This document shows, one piece after another, positions 38,381-49,909 of a stretch of DNA of 64,000 bases. The first letter of the stretch is position 1, and every line of letters begins with the position of its first letter. Below the pieces are notes generated by a model that saw nothing but the letters and a program-made list of their open reading frames with translations, had not been told where the DNA came from and made no database searches. A program made the translations under genes and the position numbers. The stretch is from NCBI RefSeq assembly GCF_900177745.1, contig NZ_FXAR01000005.1, positions 124,001 through 188,000 on the forward strand. The letters are read 5' to 3'. Source of the DNA: Corynebacterium pollutisoli (lineage in GTDB: Bacteria > Actinomycetota > Actinomycetes > Mycobacteriales > Mycobacteriaceae).

Positions 38381-39072
38381 CAGAACAGACGGAGTTCGTC
38401 GGACTCGATGCCCCGCAGCGCCTGGTAGTCGAGGGTGAGGCAGCGGATGCCGCGGTCCTCGGCGAGCAGTCGGGCCTGGGGCTTGATCTCCTGGGCGGCG
38501 AACACGCCGCTCACCGGGCGCAGCAGTTCATCGCGGTTGAGCAGCTCGAGGTAGCGGGTGAGCTGCTCGACGCCGTCGATCCCACCCCGACGCTTGACCT
38601 CCACGGCGACGGTGGCTCCGTCGGCGTCGCGGGCCAGCAGGTCCACCGGGCCGATGGCCGTGGGATACTCACGGCGCACGAGGGAGTAGCCCTCACCCAG
38701 GGTGCCGATGTGCTCGGCCAGCAGCTCCTGCAGGTGCGCCTCGACGCCGTCCTTGACCAGACCCGGGTCGGTGCCGAGATCGTGGTTCGTCTCGTGGTGG
38801 ACCTGCTCGATGGTGATGCGCAGCTGCTCCCCCTTGGGGTTCTCGACGATCCACAGCTGCTCGCCGGTGTCCTCGTCATCGATGTCCTTGATGGAGGTCT
38901 CGGTGAGCGAGCACGGCGGGGTCATCCAGTTGAGGGGCTTGTACGCCCGGTCGTCGGCATGGACGGACACGGAGCCGTCCGCCTTGATCATGAGCAGGCG
39001 GTCCGCCATGGGCAGGTGCGCCTCCAGGCGGCCGACGTAATCCACGGAGCAACGGGCGATGACTAAACGCAT
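38380..39072 (-). CDS. nucS: Mismatch-specific endonuclease NucS (EndoMS)
   Basis: Replaces MutS/MutL in actinobacteria: it cuts both strands at mismatches and works with the sliding clamp. The 230-residue protein has an N-terminal DNA-binding/dimer domain ([16 protein letters not shown]). The C-terminal RecB-like nuclease core contains [22 protein letters not shown], whose Asp and EVK residues bind metal. The C terminus (DELRLF) resembles a clamp-binding tail. It is coupled to the small zinc-ribbon gene and follows the DUF2550 gene, the common actinobacterial order next to the ATP synthase operon. Confidence 0.93.
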   Translation of the reverse strand: MRLVIARCSVDYVGRLEAHLPMADRLLMIKADGSVSVHADDRAYKPLNWMTPPCSLTETSIKDIDDEDTGEQLWIVENPKGEQLRITIEQVHHETNHDLGTDPGLVKDGVEAHLQELLAEHIGTLGEGYSLVRREYPTAIGPVDLLARDADGATVAVEVKRRGGIDGVEQLTRYLELLNRDELLRPVSGVFAAQEIKPQARLLAEDRGIRCLTLDYQALRGIESDELRLF

Positions 39073-39093
39073 GCAGACCACCCTAGCCGGGAG

Positions 39094-39558
39094 TCACTTC
39101 CCGTTCTTCCCCCGGGTGATCCTGTTACGCAGCGCCACGTGGTCGATGCGCTCGTGGCGGATGTCGGGCGCGGACTCCACCCAGGCCGTCAGCGCCATGA
39201 GGCCGTGCGTGTCGAGGGCGATCTCGTAGTGCGTACCGTCGTCACACAGCGTGGCCACCGACAGGTGCTCGTCCATGAACTTCTTCTCCTCGGCCGTCAG
39301 CGTCCGCGGCTCATGGAAATCGAGGTGCTGCCGGTTGAACACCTGGTCCGCCATCGGGGAGATCGAGCGCAGTTTGAAGTACTCCAGGTCGTCGCCGTTG
39401 TAGCGGATGGTGCCGTGCCGCCAGCCGTGGACCCCTGAGGCCGGCAGACGGCGCAGGAGTATCGACTGTCCTCGGGACCGCAGCGTGAGGAAGCGCCAGA
39501 TGGCCAGCAGAATGGCCAGCACAATGAGCGATACCAGGGCCCAGAAGACAAACTCCAC
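39094..39558 (-). CDS. DUF2550 membrane-anchored protein
   Basis: A 154-residue protein with one N-terminal membrane helix (about residues 3-24). A soluble domain follows with GVHGWRHGTIRYNGDDLEYFKLRS, recognised as DUF2550. It is found just downstream of atpC throughout Corynebacterium and Mycobacterium. Function is not established. The start is a GTG with GAAAGG about 13 bases upstream, and a TAGAAT box gives it its own promoter. nucS follows after about 20 bases. Confidence 0.85.
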   Translation of the reverse strand: MEFVFWALVSLIVLAILLAIWRFLTLRSRGQSILLRRLPASGVHGWRHGTIRYNGDDLEYFKLRSISPMADQVFNRQHLDFHEPRTLTAEEKKFMDEHLSVATLCDDGTHYEIALDTHGLMALTAWVESAPDIRHERIDHVALRNRITRGKNGK

Positions 39559-39929
39559 AGACGCACACCTTTCGTGACGGTTAAGGGATTATTCTAGTCC
39601 CCGCCCGGGGATTTACGAAGTGAGGTTACCCGCCCCCGTATCGGGCGCGGAAATGCGCGGACCCCGGGGCCCGCCAGCCGGCGGACCACCCGGGGTCCAC
39701 TTCTCCTCCGGGGTCGTTCCCGGTGGAGCATGTCCGATCACTGTAACGCACGTCACTTCCGGTCGTCAAGAGGGAGATCGCCGGTACGTTCCCCGGAATC
39801 CGGGCCCCCGTGAACGGCTTACGTACCGGCTATCGCCCGGAGGGGGCGTCGATAAGCGAAAAGACCGGCACCCGCCAGCAGGAAGCTGGCGGGTGCCGGT
39901 CTGAGAGAGGTAGAGGCGGCGCCTCGGAT
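39559..39929. other. Non-coding gap between the DUF2550 gene and atpC
   Basis: About 370 bases with no supported gene. It holds the DUF2550 promoter (TAGAAT box on the minus strand), a ten-base-arm hairpin at 39659-39698, one copy of the dispersed 13-base word at 39845-39857 and the atpC terminator. Short frames here have no coding character. Confidence 0.7.
39864..39900 (-). terminator. Terminator of the ATP synthase operon
   Basis: Perfect 16-base arms (39864-39879 and 39885-39900) with loop AGGAA. Read on the minus strand the stem is followed by CTTTTCGC. It lies about 30 bases after the atpC stop. Confidence 0.85.
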
Positions 39930-40301
39930 TTAGCCCTCAGCCTTGCGGCGCACGGCGTTGAGCGAAGCCTCTGCGCGGGCGCGCACGGACTCGTCCTCGT
40001 CCTGCAGCTGGGACTCGGCCTGCGAGGCGTCAACCTCGTCGGCCCAGATCGCGTAATCCGCGAGGATGGTGACCTTCTCCGGGGAGACGGAGAGGAAGCC
40101 ACCCTGCACGCCGGCGACGAGCCTGTCGCCGTCGGTCGGACGGATGGTCACGACGCCGTTCTCGCGCAGCTGCCCGAGCATCGGCTCGTGACCCGACAGC
40201 ACGCCGATCTCACCCTCAGTGGTCTGCGCGGTGACGATGCTGGCCGTACCCGACCAGAGCATGCGCTCCACGGCAACCAGTTCAACGGTGATGTCAGCCA
40301 T
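39930..40301 (-). CDS. atpC: ATP synthase epsilon subunit
   Basis: Central-stalk subunit of F1 that couples rotation and can inhibit hydrolysis. The 123-residue protein has the N-terminal beta-sandwich ([30 protein letters not shown]) and a shorter C-terminal helical part, as usual in corynebacteria. It is the last gene of atpBEFHAGDC, 12 bases after atpD, and is followed by the operon terminator. Confidence 0.95.
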   Translation of the reverse strand: MADITVELVAVERMLWSGTASIVTAQTTEGEIGVLSGHEPMLGQLRENGVVTIRPTDGDRLVAGVQGGFLSVSPEKVTILADYAIWADEVDASQAESQLQDEDESVRARAEASLNAVRRKAEG

Positions 40302-40313
40302 GTGCGTCTCCTC

Positions 40314-41762
<1,449 letters not shown>

Positions 41763-42737
41763 CTAGTCACTTTCTCCGCTTTCGGCGAGCGCGCCAGCGC
41801 CACCGACGATCTCTGTGATTTCCTGGGTGATCTGTGCCTGACGGGCCTGGTTGGCCACGCGCGACAGGTCCTTGACCAGTGCCGACGCGTTGTCAGTCGC
41901 AGACTTCATGGCGTTACGGCGCGATGCGGACTCGGCTGCGGAAGCCTCGAGGAACATCGCGAACAGACGACGCGAGACGTACTTCGGCAGAAGCGCGTCC
42001 ATGAGCGAGTCTGCATCCGGCTCGAACTCGACGTCCGGCCCGATCTCGCCGCCGGTATCCTGCATGGACTCACCGGTGTTGAGCTCATCCTCGCGGATGA
42101 CAGGCTCGATCGGCAGCAGCTGGTGCGCCACCGGAACCTGGGACAGCATGGAGACGAACTCGGTGTACACCACGTGCACCTGGTCGAAGCCACGGACCGG
42201 CTGGTCGTCGGAGTTGACGCCTGCGCGGAACTTGGCCTCGCCCTTGGAGCCGGCGTTGAAGCCCTCGATGAGGTGGTGGCGGACGTCGTGGGTGGCGTCC
42301 CAGGACGGATCCTGCGAGAAGCCGGTCCACTGGCCCGCGACGAAGTCATCGCGGAACTTGTAGTAGCCGACGGCCTTGCCACCGGTCACGTAACGGACGA
42401 CCTCGTAGCCGGCTTCCTCGAGCTTCTTCTGCAGCTCGGCAGCCTTCTTGAAGACGTTGTGGTTGTAGCCACCGGCCATGCCGCGGTCAGAAGAGACCAC
42501 GAGGATGGCGGCCACGTTGCCGTCTTCACGCTCGTGCAGCATCGGGTGGTCGAGCGAACTCGCCGACGCCAGACGCTCCATCATGTCGGACAGCTCCTGC
42601 GCGTACGGCAGGGATGCCTCGACCTTGGCCTGAGCCTTGGTGATGCGCGAGGTGGCGATCAGCTCCTGAGCCTTGGTGATCTTCTTGGTCGAGTTGACGG
42701 ACCGGATACGGTCACGCAATTCGCGAAGATTAGCCAT
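41763..42737 (-). CDS. atpG: ATP synthase gamma subunit
   Basis: Rotor shaft of F1. The 324-residue protein begins with the coiled-coil helix LRELRDRIRSVNSTKKITKAQELIA. It contains SSDRGMAGGYN, and ends with the C-terminal helix ASRRNAMKSATDNASALV and RQAQITQEITEIVGGAGAL. It is longer than the E. coli protein by an insertion around residues 195-230, the mycobacterial/corynebacterial gamma loop. It lies between atpA and atpD in the operon. Confidence 0.96.
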   Translation of the reverse strand: MANLRELRDRIRSVNSTKKITKAQELIATSRITKAQAKVEASLPYAQELSDMMERLASASSLDHPMLHEREDGNVAAILVVSSDRGMAGGYNHNVFKKAAELQKKLEEAGYEVVRYVTGGKAVGYYKFRDDFVAGQWTGFSQDPSWDATHDVRHHLIEGFNAGSKGEAKFRAGVNSDDQPVRGFDQVHVVYTEFVSMLSQVPVAHQLLPIEPVIREDELNTGESMQDTGGEIGPDVEFEPDADSLMDALLPKYVSRRLFAMFLEASAAESASRRNAMKSATDNASALVKDLSRVANQARQAQITQEITEIVGGAGALAESGESD

Positions 42738-42793
42738 GGTTCACACTCCTCCCTTCGTTATTGTTGACGGTTTCGACAGTGGGCATCGAAGCC

Positions 42794-44437
42794 CTACTTC
42801 TTGGCCGTCTTGCGGGGGACGGTGAGCTGGGTCTTCTTGTGGTCAGCCTCGGACAGTGCGTCGACCTCCGGCTCATTGATGACCGGGCGGCCGTCAGTGG
42901 TCTGGAAGGACTTCGCGAAGTCGTCGTTGGCGGCCAGCAGAGCAGCCTGGGACTCGTCGGACAGAGCGGCGCCGCCGGCGATCTGGTCGTAGACCTCCGG
43001 GTTGTTGGCGCGGATGTACTCGTGCAGCTCGGTCTCGTAGCGGCGGACGTCCTCGACGGGAACGACGTCGAAGGCACCCTCACCGGCGAGCCAGATCGAG
43101 ATGATCTGGTACTCGACGGCCTGCGGGGAGTTCTCGGCCTGCTTGAGCAGCTCGACGAGACGCTGGCCACGCTCCAGCTGAGCCTTGGATGCAGCATCCA
43201 GGTCAGAGGCGAAGGTGGCGAAAGCCTCGAGGTCACGGTAGGCGGCGAGGTCCAGACGCAGGGAACCTGCGACCTTCTTCATGCCCTTGGTCTGTGCGGC
43301 ACCACCGACACGGGAGACGGAGACACCGACGTTGATGGCCGGACGGACACCCTGGTTGAACAGGTCGGACTCGAGGAAGACCTGGCCGTCGGTGATGGAG
43401 ATGACGTTGGTCGGAATGAAGGCCGACACGTCGTTCGCCTTGGTCTCGATGATCGGGAGGGCGGTGATGGAACCGGCACCCATGTCGTCGGACAGCTTGG
43501 CGGCGCGCTCCAGCAGACGGGAGTGCAGGTAGAACACGTCACCCGGGTATGCCTCGCGGCCCGGCGGGCGGCGCAGCAGCAGGGAGATCGCACGGTAGGC
43601 CTCGGCCTGCTTCGTCAGATCATCGTAGATGACCAGGACGTGGTTGCCCTGGTACATCCAGTGCTGAGCCAGGGCGGCACCGGTGAACGGGGCCAGCCAC
43701 TTGAAGCCGGCGGAGTCGGATGCCGGAGCAGCCACGATGGTGGTGTACTCCAGGGCGCCGTGCTCCTCGAGGGTCTTGCGGACCGCTGCGATGGTGGAGC
43801 CCTTCTGACCGATGGCGACGTAGACACAGCGGACCTGCTTGGTCTTGTCGCCGGACTCCCAGTTCGCCTTCTGGTTGAGGATGGTGTCGATGCAGACCGC
43901 GGTCTTACCGGTCTTACGGTCGCCAATGATCAGCTGGCGCTGACCACGACCGATCGGGGTCATCGCGTCGATGGCCTTGATACCGGTGGCCAGCGGCTCC
44001 TCGACGGGCTGACGCTGCAGCACGGAGGGGGCCTGCAGCTCGAGAACGCGGTTCTCCTCAGCTGCGATGGCGCCCAGACCGTCGATGGGCTGTGCCAGGG
44101 GGTTGATTACTCGGCCGAGGAACTCCTCGCCGACGGGGATGGAGAGGACCTCACCGGTCCGCTTGACCTCGTCGCCCTCGGCGAGGGTCTCGAAGTTACC
44201 CAGCACAACGACACCCACGGTGTCGGTGTCAAGGTTCTGTGCGACGCCGATGACGCCGTTCGGGAACTCAAGCAGCTCATTCGCCATGACCGACGGGAGG
44301 CCCGAAACCTGGGCAATACCGTCAGCTGCCGAAATGACCACGCCGACCTCCTCACGGGAGGCCTCCGCGGAGTAGCTCGAGGTGTAGTTCGCTATCGCGC
44401 TACGGATCTCATCGGAGGAGATCGTCAGCTCCGCCAT
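42794..44437 (-). CDS. atpA: ATP synthase alpha subunit
   Basis: Non-catalytic nucleotide-binding subunit of F1. The 547-residue protein has [15 protein letters not shown] as P-loop, [15 protein letters not shown] and the signature [14 protein letters not shown]. The C-terminal extension, which ends in basic [14 protein letters not shown], is the actinobacterial feature linked in mycobacteria to suppression of ATP hydrolysis. The ATG chosen starts [11 protein letters not shown]; an in-frame codon 11 residues earlier is unlikely. Confidence 0.97.
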   Translation of the reverse strand: MAELTISSDEIRSAIANYTSSYSAEASREEVGVVISAADGIAQVSGLPSVMANELLEFPNGVIGVAQNLDTDTVGVVVLGNFETLAEGDEVKRTGEVLSIPVGEEFLGRVINPLAQPIDGLGAIAAEENRVLELQAPSVLQRQPVEEPLATGIKAIDAMTPIGRGQRQLIIGDRKTGKTAVCIDTILNQKANWESGDKTKQVRCVYVAIGQKGSTIAAVRKTLEEHGALEYTTIVAAPASDSAGFKWLAPFTGAALAQHWMYQGNHVLVIYDDLTKQAEAYRAISLLLRRPPGREAYPGDVFYLHSRLLERAAKLSDDMGAGSITALPIIETKANDVSAFIPTNVISITDGQVFLESDLFNQGVRPAINVGVSVSRVGGAAQTKGMKKVAGSLRLDLAAYRDLEAFATFASDLDAASKAQLERGQRLVELLKQAENSPQAVEYQIISIWLAGEGAFDVVPVEDVRRYETELHEYIRANNPEVYDQIAGGAALSDESQAALLAANDDFAKSFQTTDGRPVINEPEVDALSEADHKKTQLTVPRKTAKK

Positions 44438-44496
44438 GTTCTTCCTGCTCTCGGTTGTATCTTCCAGCATATTTTTATTTCGTCTGTAGTCGTGTC

Positions 44497-45315
44497 TTAC
44501 GCGAGGTTCGCGCGGAGTTTGGCGAGCTTGCCCGCCAGGCTGCCGTCGATGATCTCGTCGTCGACGCGGATGGTCATGCCACCGAGGAGGCTGGGGTCAA
44601 CCTCAGAGTGGATGGACATCGCACGACCGTAAATTCGTCCCAGCTTGTCGGCGAGCGCCGCCTGCTGGCCCTCGTTCAGCTGCTCGGCAGAGACGACGTG
44701 TGCCACGGAACGGCCCTGCAGCTGGGCTGCGGTGCCGACCAGGTTGGCGATGTCGTCGATCGGGTTCTTCTCGGGGCGGCCGATGACCTGAAGCGCGAGC
44801 GCCTCGGTGATCATGTTGACCTTGCCGTACAGAACACTTGCGAGCAGGCCACGCTTGCGTGCCGGGTCCGCAGCCTTGTCGGAGAGGAGCTGGGTCAGCT
44901 CGCCCTCACGGTCCAGGACGCGGGAAAGTCGGAACAGTTCGTCCTCGACCTGGCCCAGCTGGCCCTGCTTCTCGGCACCGCGCAGAAGGGCGCGGCGGCC
45001 GAGCTCGACAAGTCCGGTACGGAACTGGCGCGGGGTGGACCACTGCTGAGCGGCTGCCTCGTTGAGCACCGAGAGGGTGCTGTCGGAGACCTTGCCGCCG
45101 AAGATGGTCCGGATGACACCCGTGCGTCGCTCGGCGGTCGAGGCGGGATCCGCGACGGCGACGCGCAGGGTGCGGTCGCGGTCGAGGGCGTCGACGACGT
45201 CGAAAAGCTCGGTTCCGGTCTGGGCTGCGGTGGCGACGGCGTCACCCGCACCGTGGACGAGACCGTCCAGGTGGGACTCGACCGTTGCTAGTGCTTCGCG
45301 GCTCGCTGCGTGCAT
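44497..45315 (-). CDS. atpH: ATP synthase delta subunit (b-delta type length)
   Basis: Peripheral-stalk subunit that clamps the top of F1. The product is about 272 residues, longer than the 180 of E. coli and typical of Corynebacterium. The C-terminal OSCP-like domain ([42 protein letters not shown]) is clear. The start was placed at an ATG with AGGA about 11 bases upstream. A GTG three codons earlier overlaps the atpF stop and is the alternative. Confidence 0.93.
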   Translation of the reverse strand: MHAASREALATVESHLDGLVHGAGDAVATAAQTGTELFDVVDALDRDRTLRVAVADPASTAERRTGVIRTIFGGKVSDSTLSVLNEAAAQQWSTPRQFRTGLVELGRRALLRGAEKQGQLGQVEDELFRLSRVLDREGELTQLLSDKAADPARKRGLLASVLYGKVNMITEALALQVIGRPEKNPIDDIANLVGTAAQLQGRSVAHVVSAEQLNEGQQAALADKLGRIYGRAMSIHSEVDPSLLGGMTIRVDDEIIDGSLAGKLAKLRANLA

Positions 45316-45320
45316 GGCGC

Positions 45321-45890
45321 TCACTTTCCTGCCGGTGCCACGGTGTCCAGGTCGGACAGGAAGGAGTCGATCGTGCCGGAGCGCTTGGTGGCGTCGGAAA
45401 GCTCGCCACCGAGCAGACGCTCAGCAAGGTTGATCGAGTTCTGTCCCATCTCCTGGCGAAGCTCTGCGACGACCTGCTCACGCTGGGCCAGCAGCTGCTT
45501 CTCACCGGATGCGATGATGCGGTTGCTCTCCTCGGTGGCCTGTGCCTTCATCTCAGCCTCGATCAGCTTGCCCTTCTCGCGGGCCTGCTCACGGATCTCG
45601 GCTGCCTCGGCACGTGCTTCGGCGAGCTGCGCGTTGTACTTCTCAAGTGCGGCCTTGGCCTCGGCCTGTGCGGCCTCGGCGCGCTGAATGCCACCCTTGA
45701 TCCGGTCCTCACGCTCGGTCAGGACCTCCTGGAACTTCGGAAGCACGAACTTCCAGAAGATCAGCAGGATAACGACGAGCGGAATGATGGACCAGACGAT
45801 GTCGTAGGCCTTGGGCAGGAGGATGGAGTTGCCGCCCTCCAGGGGAAGCGTCTCAGCCTCCTGCGCAAGGTAGTAAATGACGTTCGTCAT
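45321..45890 (-). CDS. atpF: ATP synthase b subunit
   Basis: Peripheral-stalk stator. The 189-residue protein has one N-terminal membrane helix (about residues 28-50, [20 protein letters not shown]). A long charged coiled coil follows, from [20 protein letters not shown] to the C terminus. A short N-terminal segment before the helix ([15 protein letters not shown]) is typical of actinobacteria. It is located between atpE and atpH. Confidence 0.95.
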   Translation of the reverse strand: MTNVIYYLAQEAETLPLEGGNSILLPKAYDIVWSIIPLVVILLIFWKFVLPKFQEVLTEREDRIKGGIQRAEAAQAEAKAALEKYNAQLAEARAEAAEIREQAREKGKLIEAEMKAQATEESNRIIASGEKQLLAQREQVVAELRQEMGQNSINLAERLLGGELSDATKRSGTIDSFLSDLDTVAPAGK

Positions 45891-45930
45891 GAGTCTCCAG
45901 TCTTAAAGGGGTGTGGTTTCCGCTCGGAAT

Positions 45931-46203
<273 letters not shown>

Positions 46204-46270
46204 TCAACCGGGACTTCAGGTGGTGATTGAAGTGGGGTTATTCAGTTGGCCGCGTGAGGTTCGCAGCTTG

Positions 46271-47068
46271 TCAGTGAGAGTCCGCGTGCAGCGAGAGTTC
46301 GATGTACACCGCGACCAGCAGAGCGAAGATGTACGCCTGCAGGAAGATGATGATGCACTCGTACAGAGTGAACGCGATAGCGGCGAGGATGGTCACACCG
46401 GACATCGCGGTCCAGCCGTTCAGCTGCCAGAAGAAGAAGTTCGTGGCGGAGTACAGCAGAACCAGAATGAGGTGTCCCGCGAGGAAGTTCGCCATGAGAC
46501 GAAGTGCGAGAGTGACCGGCCGCATGATGAACGTCGAGAAGAACTCGATCGGCACCACCAGGAGGTGGAGAACCGGAGGAAGGTTGGGAATGACCACCGA
46601 AGACTTCATGAACTTGCCGAAGCCGTAACGCTTGGAGCCGGCGTAGATCATGGCGACATAACCGAAGAGCGCGAGGACGATCGGGAAACCGATACGCGCG
46701 TTCGGGGAGATGTTCAGACCCGGGATGATCGTCGGGATGTTGAACGCCAGGACGGCGAAGAAGATGGTGGCGATGACCGGCAGGAACCGGCGGCCCTCCT
46801 TCTTGCCCAGGATGTCCTCGGCGATGTGCACCCGGACGAAATCCAGTGCGAGTTCTGCGAAGTTCTGCAGGCCTGACGGAACCAGCTTCGGGTTCCGGAA
46901 GGCGACAAGGAAAAGGACCGCCAGAAGGATCGTCATGAGAATTCTGACGAGCATCAGTCGGTCCAGTGCGAACCACCCGTTTGCGATGTCCGCAAACAGA
47001 ATGTGGCCGTAGTATTGCCCCGGGAAAAATTCAGGATCCAGTTCGGGTGCGTGGAATTCGCCCCTCAT
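46271..47068 (-). CDS. atpB: ATP synthase a subunit
   Basis: Stator half-channel subunit of Fo. The 265-residue protein has the conserved LRLMANFLAGHLIL helix with the essential Arg, and QAYIFALLVAVYIE as the last helix. It is the first gene of the structural operon. An alternative start five codons upstream is possible, but MRGEFHAPELDPEFFPG is the normal corynebacterial N terminus. A long non-coding leader separates it from atpI. Confidence 0.96.
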   Translation of the reverse strand: MRGEFHAPELDPEFFPGQYYGHILFADIANGWFALDRLMLVRILMTILLAVLFLVAFRNPKLVPSGLQNFAELALDFVRVHIAEDILGKKEGRRFLPVIATIFFAVLAFNIPTIIPGLNISPNARIGFPIVLALFGYVAMIYAGSKRYGFGKFMKSSVVIPNLPPVLHLLVVPIEFFSTFIMRPVTLALRLMANFLAGHLILVLLYSATNFFFWQLNGWTAMSGVTILAAIAFTLYECIIIFLQAYIFALLVAVYIELSLHADSH

Positions 47069-47591
47069 GGCCAGTGTTGTAACGCTCAGCGTTCTCTCCC
47101 GTGTTCGGGCCGTGTGTGGACGTTGCAGTCCCACACGGTGCGATGGACGTCTGAAAAACTCTTTCCGGCACCGCCTCGGACTCCGTCGCACATCAGCGAG
47201 GGCGGTGACAGGGGATGAACCACGAACCTGCCGCAGCACCCTCCTGTGGATCGCACATGAGGGCACATTGACCGTGCCGGGGTAACCCGCAGGACAGCTT
47301 ATCAGGGTCCCCCCGGATTCTCGCGCAGCGCCCCAATATGTTTCCTGACGTGGCGCGATACCCCGCCGACGACGCCCCCGCATCGGCCCGAAAATGGCCC
47401 GTATCGGCAGTTTTAGACCCTGCTGTAAGGTCGGTCACACGAGTTCCCGGCAGGGGGAGATTCCCCCCTCGCCCACCCCCGAAATGACGACAACCTCCCT
47501 GCCCACTCCCCCTGTTGTGGGCAGGGAGGCCGTGCCATCGTGTCATGGCGGTCTCCCGGCTGTGCTCTGTCGACTGCTTGTCGACGCCGCG
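47069..47591. other. Non-coding region between atpI and atpB
   Basis: About 520 bases without a supported gene. It carries the terminator-like hairpin after atpI, a G/C hairpin near 47450-47470 and one copy of the dispersed 13-base word at 47576-47588. The atp operon promoter should lie here. The composition is less GC-rich than the flanking genes in places. An unannotated small RNA cannot be excluded. Confidence 0.6.
47494..47529 (-). terminator. Hairpin downstream of atpI
   Basis: Perfect 13-base arms (47494-47506 and 47517-47529) with a ten-base loop. On the minus strand it is followed by TTGTCGTCATTTC. It would separate the wecA-atpI transcript from the atp structural operon. Confidence 0.65.
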
Positions 47592-48026
47592 TCAGTTGAC
47601 GTAGGTCACTTTCGCGGTGATGACCCCCCACACCTCGGTGGCCAGGACCACGATGAGCGCGAGGATGAGGGTGACCAGCAGCGCCATGCGGTCGTAGAAC
47701 TCCATGTCCCGGATGATCGCCAGGATGATGATGAGCACGACGATCTTGAGCAGCCAGCTGCCCAGGACGACCGCGCCGGTGGTGGCGGGGTTCGTCGAGG
47801 ACGTGAAGAGCACGCTGGCGGCGGTCATGAGGACGAAGCCGCCGCCGATGGCGGCGCCGATGAGGACACCCCAGATGCCGGGCAGGTCACGCATGCCGCC
47901 CCACACTGCCAGCGAGATGACCGTGAGAATGGCCAGGGCGATCGAGCCGAAACGCACGGCGCGTAGGAGCGGGCGGCGCGGATCGTCGTACTCGGAGCGT
48001 TCGGGTGTGGTGTCAGGAGTAGTCAC
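47592..48026 (-). CDS. atpI: ATP synthase-associated membrane protein AtpI-like
   Basis: A 144-residue protein with four membrane helices and the LLKIVVLIIILAIIRD segment. Its position just upstream of the atp operon fits the AtpI/c-ring assembly factor role, though conservation is low in actinobacteria. A GTG start is chosen, giving MTTPDTTPERSEYDDP. It follows wecA by about 30 bases on the same strand and is followed by a hairpin, so it appears to be the tail of the rho-to-atpI gene run. Confidence 0.8.
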   Translation of the reverse strand: MTTPDTTPERSEYDDPRRPLLRAVRFGSIALAILTVISLAVWGGMRDLPGIWGVLIGAAIGGGFVLMTAASVLFTSSTNPATTGAVVLGSWLLKIVVLIIILAIIRDMEFYDRMALLVTLILALIVVLATEVWGVITAKVTYVN

Positions 48027-48058
48027 GCCCCCGGATACTACCTGTCCCCCACCCGGCG

Positions 48059-49234
48059 TCAGGACGTGGGATCGATGTGGACGACCACACGCGTCGGCGG
48101 GGACTGTCGTCCCAGCTTGCCGGCCCGCACGGGGCCGAGGGTGAACAGGAACGCGACGATGAGGAGGATGAGGGTGCCGGCGACGGCCACGCGGGCGGGA
48201 ACGACGGAGAAGCTCACCGCACCCAGGGCGACGACGCTGACCCACATGTAGAGCACGAGCACGGTGCGGCGGTGGGTGTGGCCCAGCGACAGCAGGCGGT
48301 GGTGGAGGTGGAGTTTGTCCGCGGCGAAGGGCGACTGGCCGTTCGCCAGGCGGCGCACGACCGCCAGGACAAGGTCCAGGACCGGAACGAAGATGGCCGC
48401 GGCCACGACGATGATGGGGCTCATGAGCGCGACGATGTCGGCGGTGCCGTAGAGGGACATGTTGATCTTGCCCGAGGCGGACGTCGCGGACGCCGCCAGG
48501 AGCAGGCCGATGAGCAGGGAGCCCGAGTCGCCCATGAAGATGCGGGAGGGTTCGAAGTTGTGGGGCAGGAAGCCCAGGCACATGCCCACCAGGCCCGCGG
48601 CCATGATGGCCGGCGGGTAGGCGGAGACGGCGCCGCCCTGGTCGTGGAGGACGGTGAGGGAGAAGATGAGGATCGCGCCCCCGGCGATCATGCCCAGCCC
48701 GGCCGCCAGCCCGTCGAGGCCGTCGACGAAGTTGATGGCGTTCATCAGTGCCACGGTGAAGATCGTGGTGGCGATCGTGGCCTGGATCTGGTCGAGCACC
48801 ACCGTCGTGCCGTCCCCGACGGGCAGGTAGAGCAGGGTCCACGACAGGCCCAGCACGCTCATGATGATGGCCGCCAGGATCTGGCCGATGAGCTTGGTCA
48901 CGGCGTCGAGGTCGTAGAGGTCGTCGAGGATTCCGACGAGCACGATGGCGAAGGCCGCCCACACCACCGCGTTCATCTCCGGCGTGATGGGCATGAACCC
49001 CCTGGTCAGTGCCGGGAGCTGGTTGGCCAGGAAGACGGCGGCGAGGAACCCGGAGAACATCGCCACCCCGCCGAGGCGCGGCGTGGGCTGGGTGTGCACG
49101 TCGCGCTGCCGGATCTCGGCGACCTTGCCGGAGCGCACCATGACGGAGCGGACGATGCCCGTGGCGAGGTAGGTGATCGTCGCTGCCACGAGGATCACCA
49201 GGCCGAGTTCGCGCAGCGGGACGCCGGCTCCCAT
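48059..49234 (-). CDS. wecA: Undecaprenyl/decaprenyl-phosphate GlcNAc-1-phosphate transferase
   Basis: Starts the arabinogalactan linker by moving GlcNAc-1-phosphate onto decaprenyl phosphate, in the mycolata. The 391-residue polytopic protein has about 11 helices and the MraY/WecA family motifs: PTPRLGG, GILDDLYDLD, NAINFVDGLDGLAAG and KLHLHHRLLSLGH (the HxHHR-type cytoplasmic loop). The C terminus ends in an extended tail. It lies between the sua5 and atpI genes, as in other corynebacteria. Confidence 0.92.
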   Translation of the reverse strand: MGAGVPLRELGLVILVAATITYLATGIVRSVMVRSGKVAEIRQRDVHTQPTPRLGGVAMFSGFLAAVFLANQLPALTRGFMPITPEMNAVVWAAFAIVLVGILDDLYDLDAVTKLIGQILAAIIMSVLGLSWTLLYLPVGDGTTVVLDQIQATIATTIFTVALMNAINFVDGLDGLAAGLGMIAGGAILIFSLTVLHDQGGAVSAYPPAIMAAGLVGMCLGFLPHNFEPSRIFMGDSGSLLIGLLLAASATSASGKINMSLYGTADIVALMSPIIVVAAAIFVPVLDLVLAVVRRLANGQSPFAADKLHLHHRLLSLGHTHRRTVLVLYMWVSVVALGAVSFSVVPARVAVAGTLILLIVAFLFTLGPVRAGKLGRQSPPTRVVVHIDPTS

Positions 49235-49245
49235 GTCGTGCCTGC

Positions 49246-49905
49246 CTAGGGGCGGGTCCGCAGGACCTCGGGGTCCACGCCGATGACCTCGCCGATGCGC
49301 TCGGCGCTCAGCGCCCCTTCGCGCAGGAGGTAGGGGGTGGGTCCGGAGAGATCGATGATGGTCGAGGGCTTGCCGATCGGGGTCTCTCCCCCGTCGAGGT
49401 ATACCGACACGGCGTTGCCGAGCTGCTGCTTGGCGGCGATGGCGGTGGTCGGCGGCTCGTGGCCGGAGATGTTGGCGGAGGACACGGCCATGGGGCCGAC
49501 CTCGCGGAGCAGCTCGATGGCCACCGGGTGCAGCGGCATGCGCAGCATGACGGTGCCGCGGGTGTCGCCGAGGTTCCACGGCAGCGAGGGAGCCTGCGGG
49601 ACGACGATGGACAGCCCACCCGGCCAGAACGCCTTGACCAGGGACTCGGTCATCGGCGGGTACTCGCGCACGAGGCCGCGGATGGTGTCCCAGGAGCCGA
49701 CGAGCACCGGCACGGGCATGTCCGGCCCGCGGCGCTTGGTGGCCAGGAGGGTGGCCACGGCCTGGTTGTCGAAGGCGTCGCAGCCGAGGCCGTAGAGCGT
49801 GTCGGTGGGCAGCACGACCAGGCGGCCGCTGCGCGCGGCGTCGACGGCCGCGCTGATGCCCTCCGCACGGGAGGTCTCGTCAGCACAGGAGTAGATGCGG
49901 CTCAT
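49246..49905 (-). CDS. L-threonylcarbamoyladenylate synthase (Sua5/YwlC/YrdC)
   Basis: Makes the threonylcarbamoyl-AMP used for t6A37 of ANN-decoding tRNAs. The 219-residue protein has the VVLPTDTLYGLGCDAF motif, ATKRRGPDMPVPVLVG and the SSANISGHEPPTT segment that closes the nucleotide site. It lacks the long C-terminal Sua5 domain, so it is of the short YrdC-like type. It is four bases from prmC and about ten from wecA in one leftward unit. Confidence 0.93.
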   Translation of the reverse strand: MSRIYSCADETSRAEGISAAVDAARSGRLVVLPTDTLYGLGCDAFDNQAVATLLATKRRGPDMPVPVLVGSWDTIRGLVREYPPMTESLVKAFWPGGLSIVVPQAPSLPWNLGDTRGTVMLRMPLHPVAIELLREVGPMAVSSANISGHEPPTTAIAAKQQLGNAVSVYLDGGETPIGKPSTIIDLSGPTPYLLREGALSAERIGEVIGVDPEVLRTRP

Positions 49906-49909
49906 GGGG

